NCBI GenBank assembly: GCA_029582265.1
Contig: CM055823.1
Span: 6,138,001 to 6,202,000, forward strand
Direction of reading: 5' to 3'
From: Zoroaster sp. YZ-2022
Taxonomy: Eukaryota; Echinodermata; Asteroidea; Forcipulatida; Zoroasteridae
DNA length: 64,000 nucleotides
The notes beneath the pieces are model-generated. The model searched no databases. It saw nothing but the letters and a program-made list of their open reading frames with translations, and was not told the DNA's origin. Positions 19,681-30,430 of the stretch are shown piece after piece. The position numbers and the translations under genes were made by a program. Positions within the stretch are counted from its first letter, which is position 1. Every line of letters begins with the position of its first letter.

Positions 19681-20163
19681 CAAAGATTAACCCCCCCCCC
19701 CCAAAAAAAAAATATATATATATATATAGGCCTATATAAATATAAATATGTAAATATAAATTTAAATTTAGGCTAATAAGTAAATAAAATCAAAAAGAGA
19801 TACATTGCACATTACACTATATAAGACCCACCACAGGTGCCGCCCCCCCTCCTGCTACGGCTCTGCCCCCAATGGTACCCAGGCAATATCAATCCTACAT
19901 GTTTGTAGCTTAGAACCCTTTAAACTCAGGCCTGTTTTGGTGAATTTTGTTCTTTGTATAAAAAAATTCTGCCTTCTCAAAAACCTTATCACATATGCCA
20001 TGGGAAAGCTTACATATGGGCCTACATTTTTATCAAAGTTTTGACCCCCACCAACCTTTTGGAAAAAAATAGAGTACAGATGTTGTGTAAGAATTGATTT
20101 ATTTCATCGGACACCGGCGTCTGATATTCTACAGGGCTGAGATTTAAGGTTAAGAAGGTTTTT

Positions 20164-20259
20164 ATGATTGCTTGGGTACCATTTGGGTCTTCCCTGGGTG
20201 ACAACAACGCTATTTCAATGATTGCTTGGGTACCATTTGGGTGTTCCCTGGGTGACAAC
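20164..20259 (+). repeat. Direct duplication of about 54 bp
   Basis: ATGATTGCTTGGGTACCATT...CCCTGGGTGACAAC occurs twice, at 20164 and 20218. Confidence 0.8.
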
Positions 20260-20540
20260 GCGTACCACTCCAACCAATATTTTGCTCAACTTTAATCACA
20301 TGGACTGGCAGTTCTTTTAGAAGCCAATGTATATGATTGACTGATTGGTGAATATGCCTTAACCCTACAATGTATTTCACAATATGCTTTCAAGAGATTG
20401 GTTTCAATGGTTGGGTAAACAACAAACTTGTTTCACTTTCTGCCCATCTTGTTTGGAAATAATGCTGAAAATAAACACTCCATCATCAAGTTTTTACAAT
20501 GTAAACAATATATAGTCAAACCTGTGTAAAGTGGCCACCC

Positions 20541-20662
20541 AAGGGATCTGGCCACAATGTGAGGGGCTGGTTTCTTCAGTGTGGAGTCGTTGTAACAACT
20601 CAATGACTTAGTAGCCCCTACCTTGGAGTGGCCATTGGCCTTGTGTGGGGCGATTTGCGTAA
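20541..20662 (-). repeat. GCAATTCGCCCC family repeat, reverse partial copy
   Basis: The minus strand matches the first half of 26630-26845 (CCCCACACAAGGCCAATGGC, CACTGAAGAAACCAGCCC). Confidence 0.75.
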
Positions 20663-21079
20663 AAAAATTTTTTTTTTTAAAGTAGGTTCTTTCTCAAAGG
20701 AAAAAATGGGACACTATAAGCTTCAAATCAAGTTAGCTTTCAGATACTAATTTTTTAATTACATAATTACCAATGTGTACATTCCTTTTAAATATATGTC
20801 ACGTTTTCCCAAGTCACAACAAAATTCTGCCAGAAAAGGGACTTTCCAGAAGTCAAATCTATAAATATCTCATTAATGTTGTATGAACTGTTGTCTGTGC
20901 GGTCACCATGCATACAAACTCTTTGGAATAGGACAGCCTATAAGCAGTTCAAAAATGCTAAACATTTCATGTAAGATTTATCAAATAAAAAGAGATAAAT
21001 GAAGAAAACTGTTTCAAACTGCTTACCAACCTAAAGGACCTGTAGTATTATTTAAATGCAAAATAGCAGTTATTGGCCT

Positions 21080-21329
21080 GGGACCGTACTCAAGTTCCCT
21101 CAGCCTTATGTTCCCTCAGCCCTATGTTCCCTCAGCCCTAAATAGACCCTATGTTCCCTCAGCCCTATGTTCCCTCATCCAGTCTTAACACTCCATGAGG
21201 GAACATAGGGTTGAGGGAACATAGGGTTGAGGGAACATAGGGCCTAATTTGGATTTTAAAAAAATGTTAGGCATTGAGGGAACATAGGGCTGAGGGAACA
21301 TAGGGCTGAGGGAACATAGGCATGACCCC
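21080..21329. mobile_element. Insertion carrying a head-to-head inverted minisatellite
   Basis: The 250-bp insert is flanked by ATTGGCCT on both sides (21072-21079 and 21330-21337). A related uninterrupted host sequence lies at about 22190-22310 (CAGTTATTGGCCTTACG). Inside, five 16-bp units GTTCCCTCAGCCCTAT at the left are followed by six units of the complementary orientation GAGGGAACATAGGGCT, so the insert folds on itself. The inverted ends are weak, so the 8-bp flank suggests hAT-like insertion without proving it. Confidence 0.85.
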
Positions 21330-21548
21330 ATTGGCCTTACGTTTCAAACCTAACGGGTTCTTTCTCAAAGGCAAAATGGACGATGTACAGACAAGGATGC
21401 ACACAAACTTAAACACAGGAGTGTTAAGTAGGTGATGGTATTAATTTTCCCTTGAAATAATGTATGTTGCTTTTTAGAAAAGTTTTTAAGTTTGAATTTT
21501 CGAAATAGTACTCTCCTAAATTCCAACACTAGAATGAATACCAAAAAA

Positions 21549-21874
21549 AATGTACCTTCCCTTCAGTGTATATCTTGATTCAAAGAGAGTAAGCATACCC
21601 ATAGAAGCAGTTTGGCCAACATTACCAATGCTGTACCTTCCCTTCAATGTATATCTTGATTCAAAAAGAGTAAGCATATTCATAGAAGAAGTTTTGCCAA
21701 CATTACCAATGTTGTACCTTCTTTTCAATGTATATCTTGATTCAAAGAGAGTAAGCATACTCATAGAAGCAGTTTGGCCAACATTACCTATGTTGTACCT
21801 TCCCTTCAATGTATATCTTGATTCAAAGAGAGTAAGCATACTCATAGAAGCAGTTTTGCCAACATTACCCTTTC
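21549..21874 (+). repeat. 81-bp satellite, short array of four units
   Basis: These units are of the same family as 9105-11182, beginning near GTACCTTCCCTTCAGTG and ending at CAGTTTTGCCAACATTACCC. Open frames on both strands arise from the 81-bp periodicity. Confidence 0.9.
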
Positions 21875-22344
21875 TTTCCCTTTAACACACACAGAGTTGG
21901 AGACTATGTTTTGTCCTCCATAATACAATAACAGTGCAACTCTTGGATGTAAATAAATTACATTACTTGTGTTATCCTGATAACCATCTGTTAGTTTTTG
22001 TCTCTCTAGTTCCTCTTTCAGAACTATTGATATTAAAGGGAAGTTTCAAATATGGTAATCTTAGCCACGATACTTTGTGTATAGGAAATTGGTCTGTTTC
22101 CAATAACTGTGTATACATTGTATATGTTACACTTCTTTCAATGGTTGGCCAAAAGAAACAGATCACCAAAAATAAAAATAAATAAATTAATAACCAACCT
22201 AAAGGACATGTAGTATAAATACAAAATAGCAGTTATTGGCCTTACGTTTCAAACCTAACAGGTTCTTTCTCAAAGGCAAAATGGACGATGTACAGACTAG
22301 CATGCACAAAAAAAAATCTACTCCATTTTGCGACAAATAACGAC

Positions 22345-22742
22345 ATATGACATAAAACACTATAATTTGCATCCGTCACATTAGCAGTTTTTCCAATGGT
22401 TGTTATTTATTTATTATTTATCAAGTACCTGAAACCGACCAAAAAGTGTTTCAACATGTGAATGGACATGCAGGCTTATACTAGAACTAATTTGAGTTGA
22501 TTTATTTAATTTTTTAATTTTTTAAGTTACCTCACTTTTCCGTCCATTTGTTGATGGAAATTTTAGGGTAATTAAAAAAATAATAGTAATAATCAACTCA
22601 AATTATCTTTAGGATAAGCATGCATGTCTATTCAAATGTTGAAATTCTTTTTGGGTGGTTTCAGATATTTAAAAAAAATTACAATCATTAGAAAAACTGC
22701 TAACATGACGATAGGAAAGTGGCCCCCTTTATTGTGTTTTAT
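22345..22742. mobile_element. Foldback MITE, second copy
   Basis: This is the reverse orientation of 17395-17830. GTCACATTAGCAGTTTTTCC at the left pairs with GAAAAACTGCTAACATGACG at the right, and the middle carries CCGTCCATTTGTTGATGG. It lies outside any Tc1-like ends. Confidence 0.8.
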
Positions 22743-24084
22743 GTCATATACTAAAGTGCTTCTTTTTTTGAGAAAATTGAGGTTTTCTAATTCGTGAAAA
22801 CCTCCGGACGTGTCTACGTGTAAGTCCACAAAAAGTCTCAAGAACCTGCATTGTGTGGTCATCTTTTGTTCTCAGTATGTAACGCTTACTCACCCCAACA
22901 GACAGACAAACCAAGTCCAACCAACAGACAGACAAACAAGGTGGCAAAAAAGGTTCTGCTGAAAATTATCTACTGCAAACTTTATTGCTGCATATGCATC
23001 TCAATGCTATCGGTATAAAACATACATCTGTACTGTACAAAGTATAAAAATTACATTACAATGTTATAGAAATAACAACTAGTACTTTAAACCAACAGTG
23101 TTTTTATATGTCTAACTTTTATGTACACAATGGAGACTTCTTTCATCTCCTAGTAAAATGATATAAAAGTAAAAAATGTACAAAATATTTATTTACTAGT
23201 AAAAGAAAGAGTGTAATATTTAACAGTAATTCAAACTTAGACAATTGATTAAAATGCATATTGGTAAAGTTTGTTGGCATAACCTGGCCTGCAGGCGAAG
23301 ATGTTTACACAAAAATAAACATTTTGGAAGTTCCAAGAACCATATCTTGATTTTGGACTTTGGTCATCATTTTGAAATGACACAAAAACGGTGTTGTTTG
23401 TTTTTGAATTGAAATCAAATATAGCAATGGTGAGTAAATACCTTTTTGTACCCACTTCTTGTAATCTTTCTTAGGTTTTTAAATTTGGTGATTTCATTAT
23501 TCGATAAACTGTGCACAGGTCTTGTCAAGGTCAGAAAAATAATACATTATGAATTTGTTCCTCAATTTGGATTGCATTCGCTTGAAGTATCTGAACAATG
23601 CAATCTTCCTGCTATAAATAAATTGGAAAAACCCTTAAAATTACCAACATGGATTGTCAGTTCCCATGAACTGATGCATGTTAAATGGAATGTACAGCAT
23701 TGACAATGTTGACAGAAATACTTTTAGGAGTATGCCGTCTTTCTTAAAATCAAGTAAAAATGATTGAACAGCCTGTGAAAGTTTCAGCTCAGTGAGAAAA
23801 GTGTACAAAAGCATTCAAACGTTGCCGTCGGCAACTCGTTGGAAATGCGTGTGTTTCTTCTGAAATGAGAGCACTTCAGATAGAATAACTGTTCAGTATA
23901 GTGGGTACTTCTATATAAAGTTAGCTTTTTGGTACTAATTTTGTCATCAGGTATTCAATGTTGTACAGTCCATTTCAAGATCACATTCATTTTTTTTTAC
24001 AAATCGGGACACGATTTCCAGAGATTCCTAAAACAAGAAATCCATGCTGTATAATGTGATTAAATCATCTACATTCTAAGTCCC
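22743..24084. other. No gene; unique AT-rich DNA
   Basis: Short frames exist but have no splice signals or domain content. CCAACAGACAGACAAAC is repeated at about 22896 and 22922. Nothing else is recognised. Confidence 0.4.
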
Positions 24085-24415
24085 CAAAAAAGTCTCCAGT
24101 TTCTGGTCATCGGTAAGCTTCAAAGTTGGTGCAGTGATGCACTTTTTTTTTCCCGGCCATCTTTTCTTTCTTTTTTGCCAACGGGGAAATACATGATACA
24201 TTGTATACGCGGGGACCAAATTTCCCATATTATACAAAGTATGGTCGCTAAGAGAGGCCTCACAAATCGGGCAAACATTCGTATGTGAAAAGGTCGTTTA
24301 AATCAGTACGGCAGAATTCCAATTGATCCAGCAATTTTGGCAATGCTGACGCACGGTTCTGAGGCGATATGCGTGGAGACCAGAAACCATTTTTTTTTTT
24401 TTTATGGCCTTAAAG
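24085..24415 (-). mobile_element. MITE of the ACCGGAGAC family, reverse copy
   Basis: It begins at AAAAAAGTCTCCAGTTTCTG and ends near GAGACCAGAAACC, so both inverted ends are present. The interior has GAGGCCTCACAAATCGGGC and GGCAGAATTCCAATTGATCC. Confidence 0.75.
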
Positions 24416-24583
24416 TTTTATGGCCTTAATTTTTGTTTACAAATTGGTCCACTGTTTACAGAGATGTGTAAAAACAACATATCCATGTTCTTTGTGTACA
24501 CAATTCCTTTGTTTCTCATAATACTGCCAACAAGAAAATGAACTTTGACCTAATGACAACATGTTTTGTAAAGTACCCATATT

Positions 24584-24836
24584 TTAACCAGTTCGCGTCG
24601 GAGGCTGTGTATACGCGTAATTTTTTTTTGCACCACGGATCGGAGAGCGTCTAAACACGCCATAGGAAACTCCGATATATTTGTATGCATGCTCGGTTGA
24701 GCCACGCGTGTACGGTGACATGCTCGGAAGACGTGGCCACGAGCTGTGGAAGCTTCCATTAACGTGTGTGTGTGGGAAAAAGAAACCCGCACAGGGGCCC
24801 AGAAAAACGTTTTTATTCCCGACGCGAACTGGTTAA
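24584..24836 (-). mobile_element. TTAA-flanked MITE, copy 3
   Basis: TTAA lies at 24584-24587 and 24833-24836. The ends are CCAGTTCGCGTCGG and CCGACGCGAACTGG. The interior aligns in reverse to 1688-1938 and 11873-12121. Confidence 0.85.
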
Positions 24837-24839
24837 AAT

Positions 24840-25766
24840 GCACATTGATCTGTGGAATTCTAAACTGCACATTTTTTTGTTGATATATTGGCAAAAAATG
24901 TATCGACAAAATATTTTCTATTGCTTACTTTCCTTGAATCAAAATAAAAATAAAAACAACTAACAGCTGTTATAGTTAGGTTATTCAAAGAGAAAATGGT
25001 GAAAAGGCATATTATTTATACTCTTATACTCTCTTTCATTCTCTGGGTATTATTTCCACTTTTTCTTAAAAATGGTCAAAAACATTATTTCTAGAGAAGA
25101 ACATTCTTCCATTTTGTATTTTTTTAATTACTAATTATATACCTTACATAGCAATATTGTAAATGCATTAATAGTTAGCTATTATTACTTCAAGAGTACA
25201 ATGCTGACATAACTAATAAAGGATTCAAACCTTTAAAAAAATCTAAAAATACTTTAAAATATTTCAAAATATTTTCTCAGCTGCAAAATCTTTTATCTAG
25301 ATTCACCTATAAACTCTATTTCATTGAGTTTCATTACTCAATTTCTTATGTTGCTATGGTAACACACCTGTAATCCAAACATTTTATGTGTTTTAGGAGT
25401 GCTTTTCTTATTTACATTTTCGTTATAGATGTACAAATTTAGCTACATACGTATCACACAAAAGTGTTTAAAAAAGTACAAATTACTTATAATTTATGTA
25501 AGGCATTTGTATAAAAGTTATCAAATATTGTCAACCTATGTATAAAATACCTAATGCATATGGCATTATGACTATAAAACATAGAATGTCTTTATCACAA
25601 CCTCATATTTAACCATTGTTGTTGCCAATTTAAGTAAATATTTTGGTGGAATGTTATGGATAACTACTTCGAAAAAACTGAGATTGAACATTTTAGAGAA
25701 GTTCTCAGTTTTTGTTAAGCCATGATACATGACTTGGGTAATTTGTATCGAGTCTCTAAAAGCAGG
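24840..25766. other. No gene; unique AT-rich DNA
   Basis: I see no exon, repeat family or structured RNA. Open frames are short and AT-driven. Confidence 0.4.
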
Positions 25767-25984
25767 ATATAATGCTAAGCAGGTTTGTTGATTACCAGCC
25801 AAACTTTCATACACATTGTATAGACTTCGGCTGGTAGTCTGTTTTATATTGCTTAGCACAATGTACTGCTTCAGAATATAATGCTAAGCAGGTTTGTTGA
25901 TTACCAGCCAAACTTTCATACACATTGTATAGACTTCGGCTGGTAGTCTGTTTTATATTGCTTAGCACAATGTACTGCTTCAGA
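25767..25984. repeat. 109-bp tandem duplication of a hairpin sequence
   Basis: Two copies, starting at 25767 and 25876, are essentially identical. Each can fold: ATGCTAAGCA pairs with TTGCTTAGCA, and GATTACCAGCC pairs with GGCTGGTAGTC, around a loop of about 30 nt. The near-identity suggests a recent duplication. Confidence 0.85.
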
Positions 25985-26629
25985 ATGCAGAGCAGCTCTT
26001 GGCCCTGGAAGACAAATATTTAAAGACCCTTAAGGGGGAAGTCTTGTTATTTAAATTTCTGTAATTGACTCCTTTCTTGAATTAAACAGGCCCCCTATGT
26101 TTCTGTTAATCAGTGTGGTATGCCCCAAGATTGCAGTCACCCAACATCTGCTTAAGGCTGGTGGTAGAACTGATTGCCATTAATATAAGGGGTTTATTTT
26201 ATGTAAGAAATGAGTCCGATCTGGAAGTTAAAATGCAAAGGCTGTACATTAACGTAATAATCATCAAATTTAAATATTCTAATAATCAAATTTAAATATT
26301 ATGTGTATAAAGCAATCATCACAAAACAATATTTAATGGAACAAGTTTATAACTTGCAGATTTGAGCTCAAACCTATGATAAAATTCCCAATTTCTTCTG
26401 ATGCCAATTTTGGAGGGTTGAGGTTTCCTGAAAGCTCAACACACACAACATGAATTTTGTTGTTGTTTTGTACTGGGAAGCAAATGACTAAGGGTCGGTA
26501 ACATACATTCATTTAAACCCTCTAGTTTGCAAGAAATATATTGTGAAACTAACCTGTAAAATTTCTATCACAATAAGTGCTTACGTTTTTGAGAAAACCA
26601 TTTAAACTATTTAATTTAATTTTTATTTT
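25985..26629. other. No gene recognised
   Basis: This is unique AT-rich DNA. AATAATCAAATTTAAATATT-type sequence is partly repeated at 26262-26300. Confidence 0.4.
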
Positions 26630-26845
26630 TATGCAATTCGCCCCACACAAGGCCAATGGCCACTCCAAGGTGGGGGCTACTCAGTCATTAAGTTGTTACA
26701 ACGACTCCACACTGAAGAAACCAGCCCCTCGCACCGAAACAAGACAAGTTAATAACCAGCCTCTTCACGGTGCGAATATAGGACTGGGAGGGGTAACTAG
26801 TCCAGAACAAGGCAGTTGTTAAACTGCCTCTGTCCCTATAAAACT
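26630..26845 (+). repeat. GCAATTCGCCCC family repeat, most complete copy
   Basis: It spans GCAATTCGCCCCACACAAGG to CTGCCTCTGTCCCTATAA, including the AAGGTGGGGGCTACTCAG segment missing at 4999-5195. It lies just downstream of the ETS gene's 3' end. Confidence 0.8.
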
Positions 26846-27006
26846 ATTGTATGTTGTACACAAACTTGTGTAAATTTGACATATCGTTTGACATTTCGTT
26901 TCGTGTTTTCTCAAAGATGAAAGCATTTTAGAGAAAATAATTTCTCAGGATGATTGATACGTGTAACAAGTACTGTAACCTAAGTACGTTTTTAGATCAT
27001 AAATCA

Positions 27007-27012
27007 TTTATT
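27007..27012 (-). terminator. Candidate poly(A) signal AATAAA
   Basis: TTTATT on the plus strand reads AATAAA on the gene strand, about 160 nt past the stop codon of the ETS gene. It is the first perfect hexamer I see in the presumed 3' UTR. Cleavage would fall shortly below 27000. Confidence 0.5.
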
Positions 27013-27169
27013 TAATAATCTTGTAACTACCACTGTAACTACCACATTTAAATAGACATGTGGAAGTGAAATTAAGGCATAACAGTTATAATCTGTCATT
27101 GCAACGATCATTCGACTTTGATCCAACTACAATTTCTGTTTAAGTTAAACTCCGACCTTTTTGACGTAC

Positions 27170-27323
27170 TCAGAAACACTCCGTCTTTATTTGTATCTCC
27201 GTCTTAATCTCGGTCTTAATTTCCAATCCAGCAGCCTCCCTCCACCCCAGCGCATTCTTCCCGAATTTATAGACGAGCCGTCTGCCGTCCACTCTCTCAA
27301 GAATCTCACGTTTGTAGTAATAC
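27170..27323 (-). CDS. elf3-like: ETS gene last exon: end of ETS domain and C-terminal tail
   Basis: The acceptor TTTTACCAG precedes the first base G, which completes an Arg codon begun in the previous exon (AG|G). The exon encodes [20 protein letters not shown], the end of recognition helix 3 and the following strands, then GKNALGW. The tail is [19 protein letters not shown] and then TGA at 27170-27172. The [21 protein letters not shown] string is diagnostic of the ESE group (ELF3/ELF5/EHF) rather than ETS1, ELK or E74 types. The tail holds three I-K-T-E motifs (residues 379-392). Confidence 0.95.
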
Positions 27324-27479
27324 CTGGTAAAAATAACAAGAAATTGTTTTGAATCATACACTCAAATGCTTTTTTAAAATTAAAAATTCTACTGAGTCTT
27401 TGTAAACGTACTGTATCTGTTAATTTTTTTGGATTAATTGAATAGATGTTGATGGATTTTGTATGGGGTTATTGCAAAA

Positions 27480-27538
27480 AAGGTATGCATACTCATAGAG
27501 GCAGTTTTGCCAACATGACCAATGCTGTACCTTCCCTC
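27480..27538 (+). repeat. Single relic of the 81-bp satellite unit in the last intron
   Basis: TGCATACTCATAGAGGCAG and CCAACATGACCAATGCTGTA match one unit of the 9.1-11.2 kb array. It shows that single units are dispersed as well as arrays. Confidence 0.8.
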
Positions 27539-27612
27539 GTAAATTTCAAATGAGATATTATATTTCACAATATAATCATCAATTTTTTGACGAGGCCTTA
27601 TTTAGTATTTAC

Positions 27613-27808
27613 CTCATTGCGCGGCTGAGTTTCTCGTACGTCATCTGGGGATTATTTTTCTTCTGTCCCCACATCTTGGCGACAGCCTCGGAGTTTACGA
27701 ACCGGAACACCCCGTCCTTTCTGTCCTCCCAGCGGATGAACTTCGGGCAACAGTGGTTGTCTTTCAACAAATCTCTGATGAACTCCCAGAGATGGTTGCC
27801 ACGCATTG
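27613..27808 (-). CDS. elf3-like: ETS gene exon: ETS domain core
   Basis: The acceptor CTCTCTTTGCAG is followed by CA, completing an Ala codon (G|CA). The donor is AG|GTAAAT at 27612-27611. It encodes MRGNHLWEFIRDLL, then FIRWEDRKDGVFRFVNSEA, then AKMWGQKKNNPQMTYEKLSR. The last of these includes helix 3; Arg341 in this exon and Arg344, which straddles the junction, are the expected pair contacting the GGAA core. The conserved Trp residues of the ETS fold are present. Length and content match the domain without gaps. Confidence 0.95.
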
Positions 27809-28115
27809 CTGCAAAGAGAGAAAGAAGATAAGAAAGAAAGTTTTAATGTATGAAAAACGAACAGGATGAATTTTGAAGAGGTTAAAAAAAAATCGAAATT
27901 TTTAATTGTCATTGTTTTAAAAGACCTTGTCTTTGATTAAGATACTTTTATAGAGTCAAATCGTGAGACCACTAACTCCCTTTGTAGCAAAGAATTTGGG
28001 GACAAACTTTTATGATATTTTCCAAGAAACATAATTATACAAATTCATACTTCAGGTAAAAATTACTTTACTAAAAAGTTAATAGGACGATAAAAATAGA
28101 ATTTTTGACAATTAC

Positions 28116-28397
28116 CATCTCGTCGGCCTCGGCCCCGCCTTGTTGTGATCTCCTCATCACTGTCATCACTGCTTGTGCTGGTGTGCATCTTTCGTGGGCG
28201 GCCCCGCCCTCTCTTGTGAGCACTCTTGTTAGTAACACCACGGAGGACAGAGAGTTGCTTGTCAATTGTCTTCCTCTGGTAGTTATGGGTGCGGTGGGGG
28301 TTGAAAGTGGGCGAGATGGACAGGTAGCTGTCGTCTGAGGTGGCTGGGGAGTTCGGCAGAGTGAAGCTGGCTTCGCTCTCACTCTCAAATTCTGTTT
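28116..28397 (-). CDS. elf3-like: ETS gene exon: acidic/Ser-rich region and two AT-hooks
   Basis: The acceptor TTTCTTTACTAG and donor GATG|GTAATT bound 282 nt, phase 1 at both ends. It encodes TEFESESEASFTLPNSPATS at the start and a Ser/Thr/Asp-rich middle. Then come KRGRGRPRKM (a canonical AT-hook with GRP core, residues 246-254), the acidic stretch STSSDDSDEE, and a second basic motif RRGRGRRD (271-278) just before the ETS domain. AT-hooks bind the minor groove of AT-rich DNA. One AT-hook immediately before the ETS domain is an ELF3 hallmark, and the second RGRGR motif lacks the Pro. Confidence 0.9.
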
Positions 28398-28459
28398 CTA
28401 GTAAAGAAAAAGGAATAGCCACTTAATAAAGAATACCTTTGGGAGTAAACAAAAAATCG

Positions 28460-28496
28460 GCTAGATTGCCATGCTCTACCAACTGAGCTATCTAGC
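28460..28496 (-). other. Miniature tRNA-like hairpin (acceptor stem plus D arm only)
   Basis: On the gene strand, GCTAGAT and ATCTAGC form a perfect 7-bp acceptor-like stem. They enclose AGCTCAGTTGGTAGAGC, a textbook D arm and A box. A run of six T follows after CGA. Anticodon and T arms are absent, so it cannot be a functional tRNA. It lies in the intron between 28397 and 28744, in the same orientation as the ETS gene. Confidence 0.75.
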
Positions 28497-28743
28497 ACTG
28501 TCTCTTAAAAACCGGTTATGTAATGTTTTAAGGTAATATCGTTGATACAACTTATTGAAAAATGCAAAGGTTTTTAAGTTGTACTCAACTGAGCCATGAT
28601 TGGGACTCTGACTATGAACATGTTTTAGAACTTTTATCCTCATAGGGCAAAAATACTTTACATTTGTTGTTATTTTTAAATTCATGGATTTTTTTACAAT
28701 AAAAAAGCCAAAAGTGAAGAGTAAGCAAGATTATTTTCTGTAC

Positions 28744-28866
28744 CTTCTCCGGCTGAATTGTGTCCAGTGGGCCTTGGTGTCTCCATGAGTGCCTTCAGGA
28801 AGTGTTCCATATTAGGCAATGTGTCAAAGTTCGCGTCAAAGGGAGGTCGGGTCACAGGTGGATATT
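28744..28866 (-). CDS. elf3-like: ETS gene exon: linker region
   Basis: The acceptor CTTGCCATTTCAG and donor GAAG|GTACAG bound 123 nt, phase 1 at both ends. It encodes YPPVTRPPFDANFDTLPNME followed by HFLKALMETPRPTGHNSAGE (residues about 145-184). No named domain is recognised. The frame is continuous and both borders are consensus-like, so I regard it as a real coding exon. Confidence 0.85.
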
Positions 28867-29361
28867 CTGAAATGGCAAGAAATAATACTTTTTTTTTTAA
28901 TACACAATTCTGAAATGAAAACGGTTAATGCTTTTTTATTCTTTATGAAAAATTATTTAGTGGTTTATAAGAACAAAATGTTTCACACAAAGGGAAAAGG
29001 ATGTGTTTCAACAAAAGTTTTGGAAAAGAAGGAACTAATTTTGCTTGCATTATTATGAAATCAGTTATACATGTATGTAGGGGCCAACGTTCATGATTTG
29101 GGACATTTTGTAGATTATTCATCATCTTTACAAATAATTAATAAAAAGTTGAAAACTGAAGTAAATTAAGTATGCACATTGCATATTTGGTAATATAAAA
29201 AATGTTTCTGATTCAATTTAGGAGAAAAAATATTAACATATAAAGCAAACAGAATCTATTCTAACAAACACAGGGTTACACATTTCTTAAGGTTTTAAAA
29301 AAGCAACAAGTTTACAACCATGAATTTTTCTTATCGTTGTCAGAAAATACAGCCAACTTAC

Positions 29362-29439
29362 CATCATATCCATCCGTATTGTACGACTGTTGGTTCCAGT
29401 GTGTCACCGAGTCAACAGAGAAATCAGGAAATTCTGGTC
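29362..29439 (-). CDS. elf3-like: ETS gene exon, small
   Basis: The acceptor TTTCTTTCATTCCCAG and perfect donor GATG|GTAAGT bound 78 nt, phase 1 at both ends. It encodes PEFPDFSVDSVTHWNQQSYN then TDGYD. The Asp/Ser/aromatic mix resembles transactivation segments, but no domain can be named. Confidence 0.85.
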
Positions 29440-29782
29440 CTGGGAATGAAAGAAAAACACGCATTGAGAAACCAAAAGTTGTTTCAAGTTCTTTGGAATC
29501 AATGTTTGGTCTGGGTTTTATGTTGAGTCATCCAAGGAATGGTTTGATTTTCTGATGAACAGGAGAATTAAAGTCACAAAAACCTTGTCGTGGTATGTTT
29601 CACTTTCTTTTGTGAAAGCAAAATGCATTGTAACGTTATATCAAATTTGGAAGTTAAACCGATCTGTTGAGAAGGGAAAGTTAATCTATGCCATGTGATA
29701 TTAAAGTAGAGTGCTGGGTTTTTATTACAGGTGAACTTTTACTTTCTCTTTGCATGTCACTCATACAGTGTTTAGGCCAAAC

Positions 29783-30187
29783 AAAAGAGTCTCCAGTTTC
29801 TGGTCATAGGTCGGCTTCAAAATTGGTGTGGTGAAGTGTTTTTTTTATTTTATTTTAATTTTTTTTTTTATTTTTTTTAAATTATTATTTTTTATTTTTT
29901 TTATTTTTTTTAAAATCATTTTTTGCTAACCAGTGAAATATGTGAAATATGTATATGCTGTTATTGGAACCAGGCCAGATTTCCCATACACAATGTATGG
30001 TGGCAAACGTTCATACCCCTGTGTGAAAAGTCGATTAGAACACAGTACGGCAGAATTCCAATCGGTCCAGCAATTTTGGCTGCAATTGGACATCGTTTCA
30101 TAGCCAAAAAAGATGAAAACTAACAATTCTAACGCACGGGTCTGAGGCGACATGCGCGGAGACCAGAAACCGGAGACTTTTTTGGGG
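29783..30187 (-). mobile_element. MITE of the ACCGGAGAC family, complete copy in an ETS gene intron
   Basis: The ends are GTCTCCAGTTTCTGGTC and GACCAGAAACCGGAGAC. A T-rich stretch at 29836-29925 enlarges the interior. It sits in the intron between exons 29362-29439 and 30338-30430. Confidence 0.85.
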
Positions 30188-30337
30188 CATATTGACTGGT
30201 ATTTGATACTTTCAAATTGTAGCCTTTATGGTTGATTGATTGGTCAATTAGTTTATTGATTAACAGATTGATTTGTTGATAGATTGATTGATCAAATAAT
30301 TGATTGATCAGTTGATCAGATTATTGATTAACCTCAC

Positions 30338-30430
30338 CTTGCGTAGCAAGTACATAGTTCGACGATCCAAATGGAGCATCACGTATTAGTCCTTCACAGA
30401 AGGGTTTGTCTGAAAATGATGTTGAATACA
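30338..30430 (-). CDS. elf3-like: ETS gene exon with two possible acceptors
   Basis: The donor is CAAG|GTGAGG. The acceptor with the better pyrimidine tract, GGGTTTTTTTGTAG, starts the exon at 30430. A second one, CATCATTTTCAG, would start it at 30409 and remove seven residues in frame. The long form encodes YSTSFSDKPFCEGLIRDAPF then GSSNYVLATQ. Both fit the neighbouring phase (G|TG or G|AC), so alternative use is possible. Confidence 0.8.
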
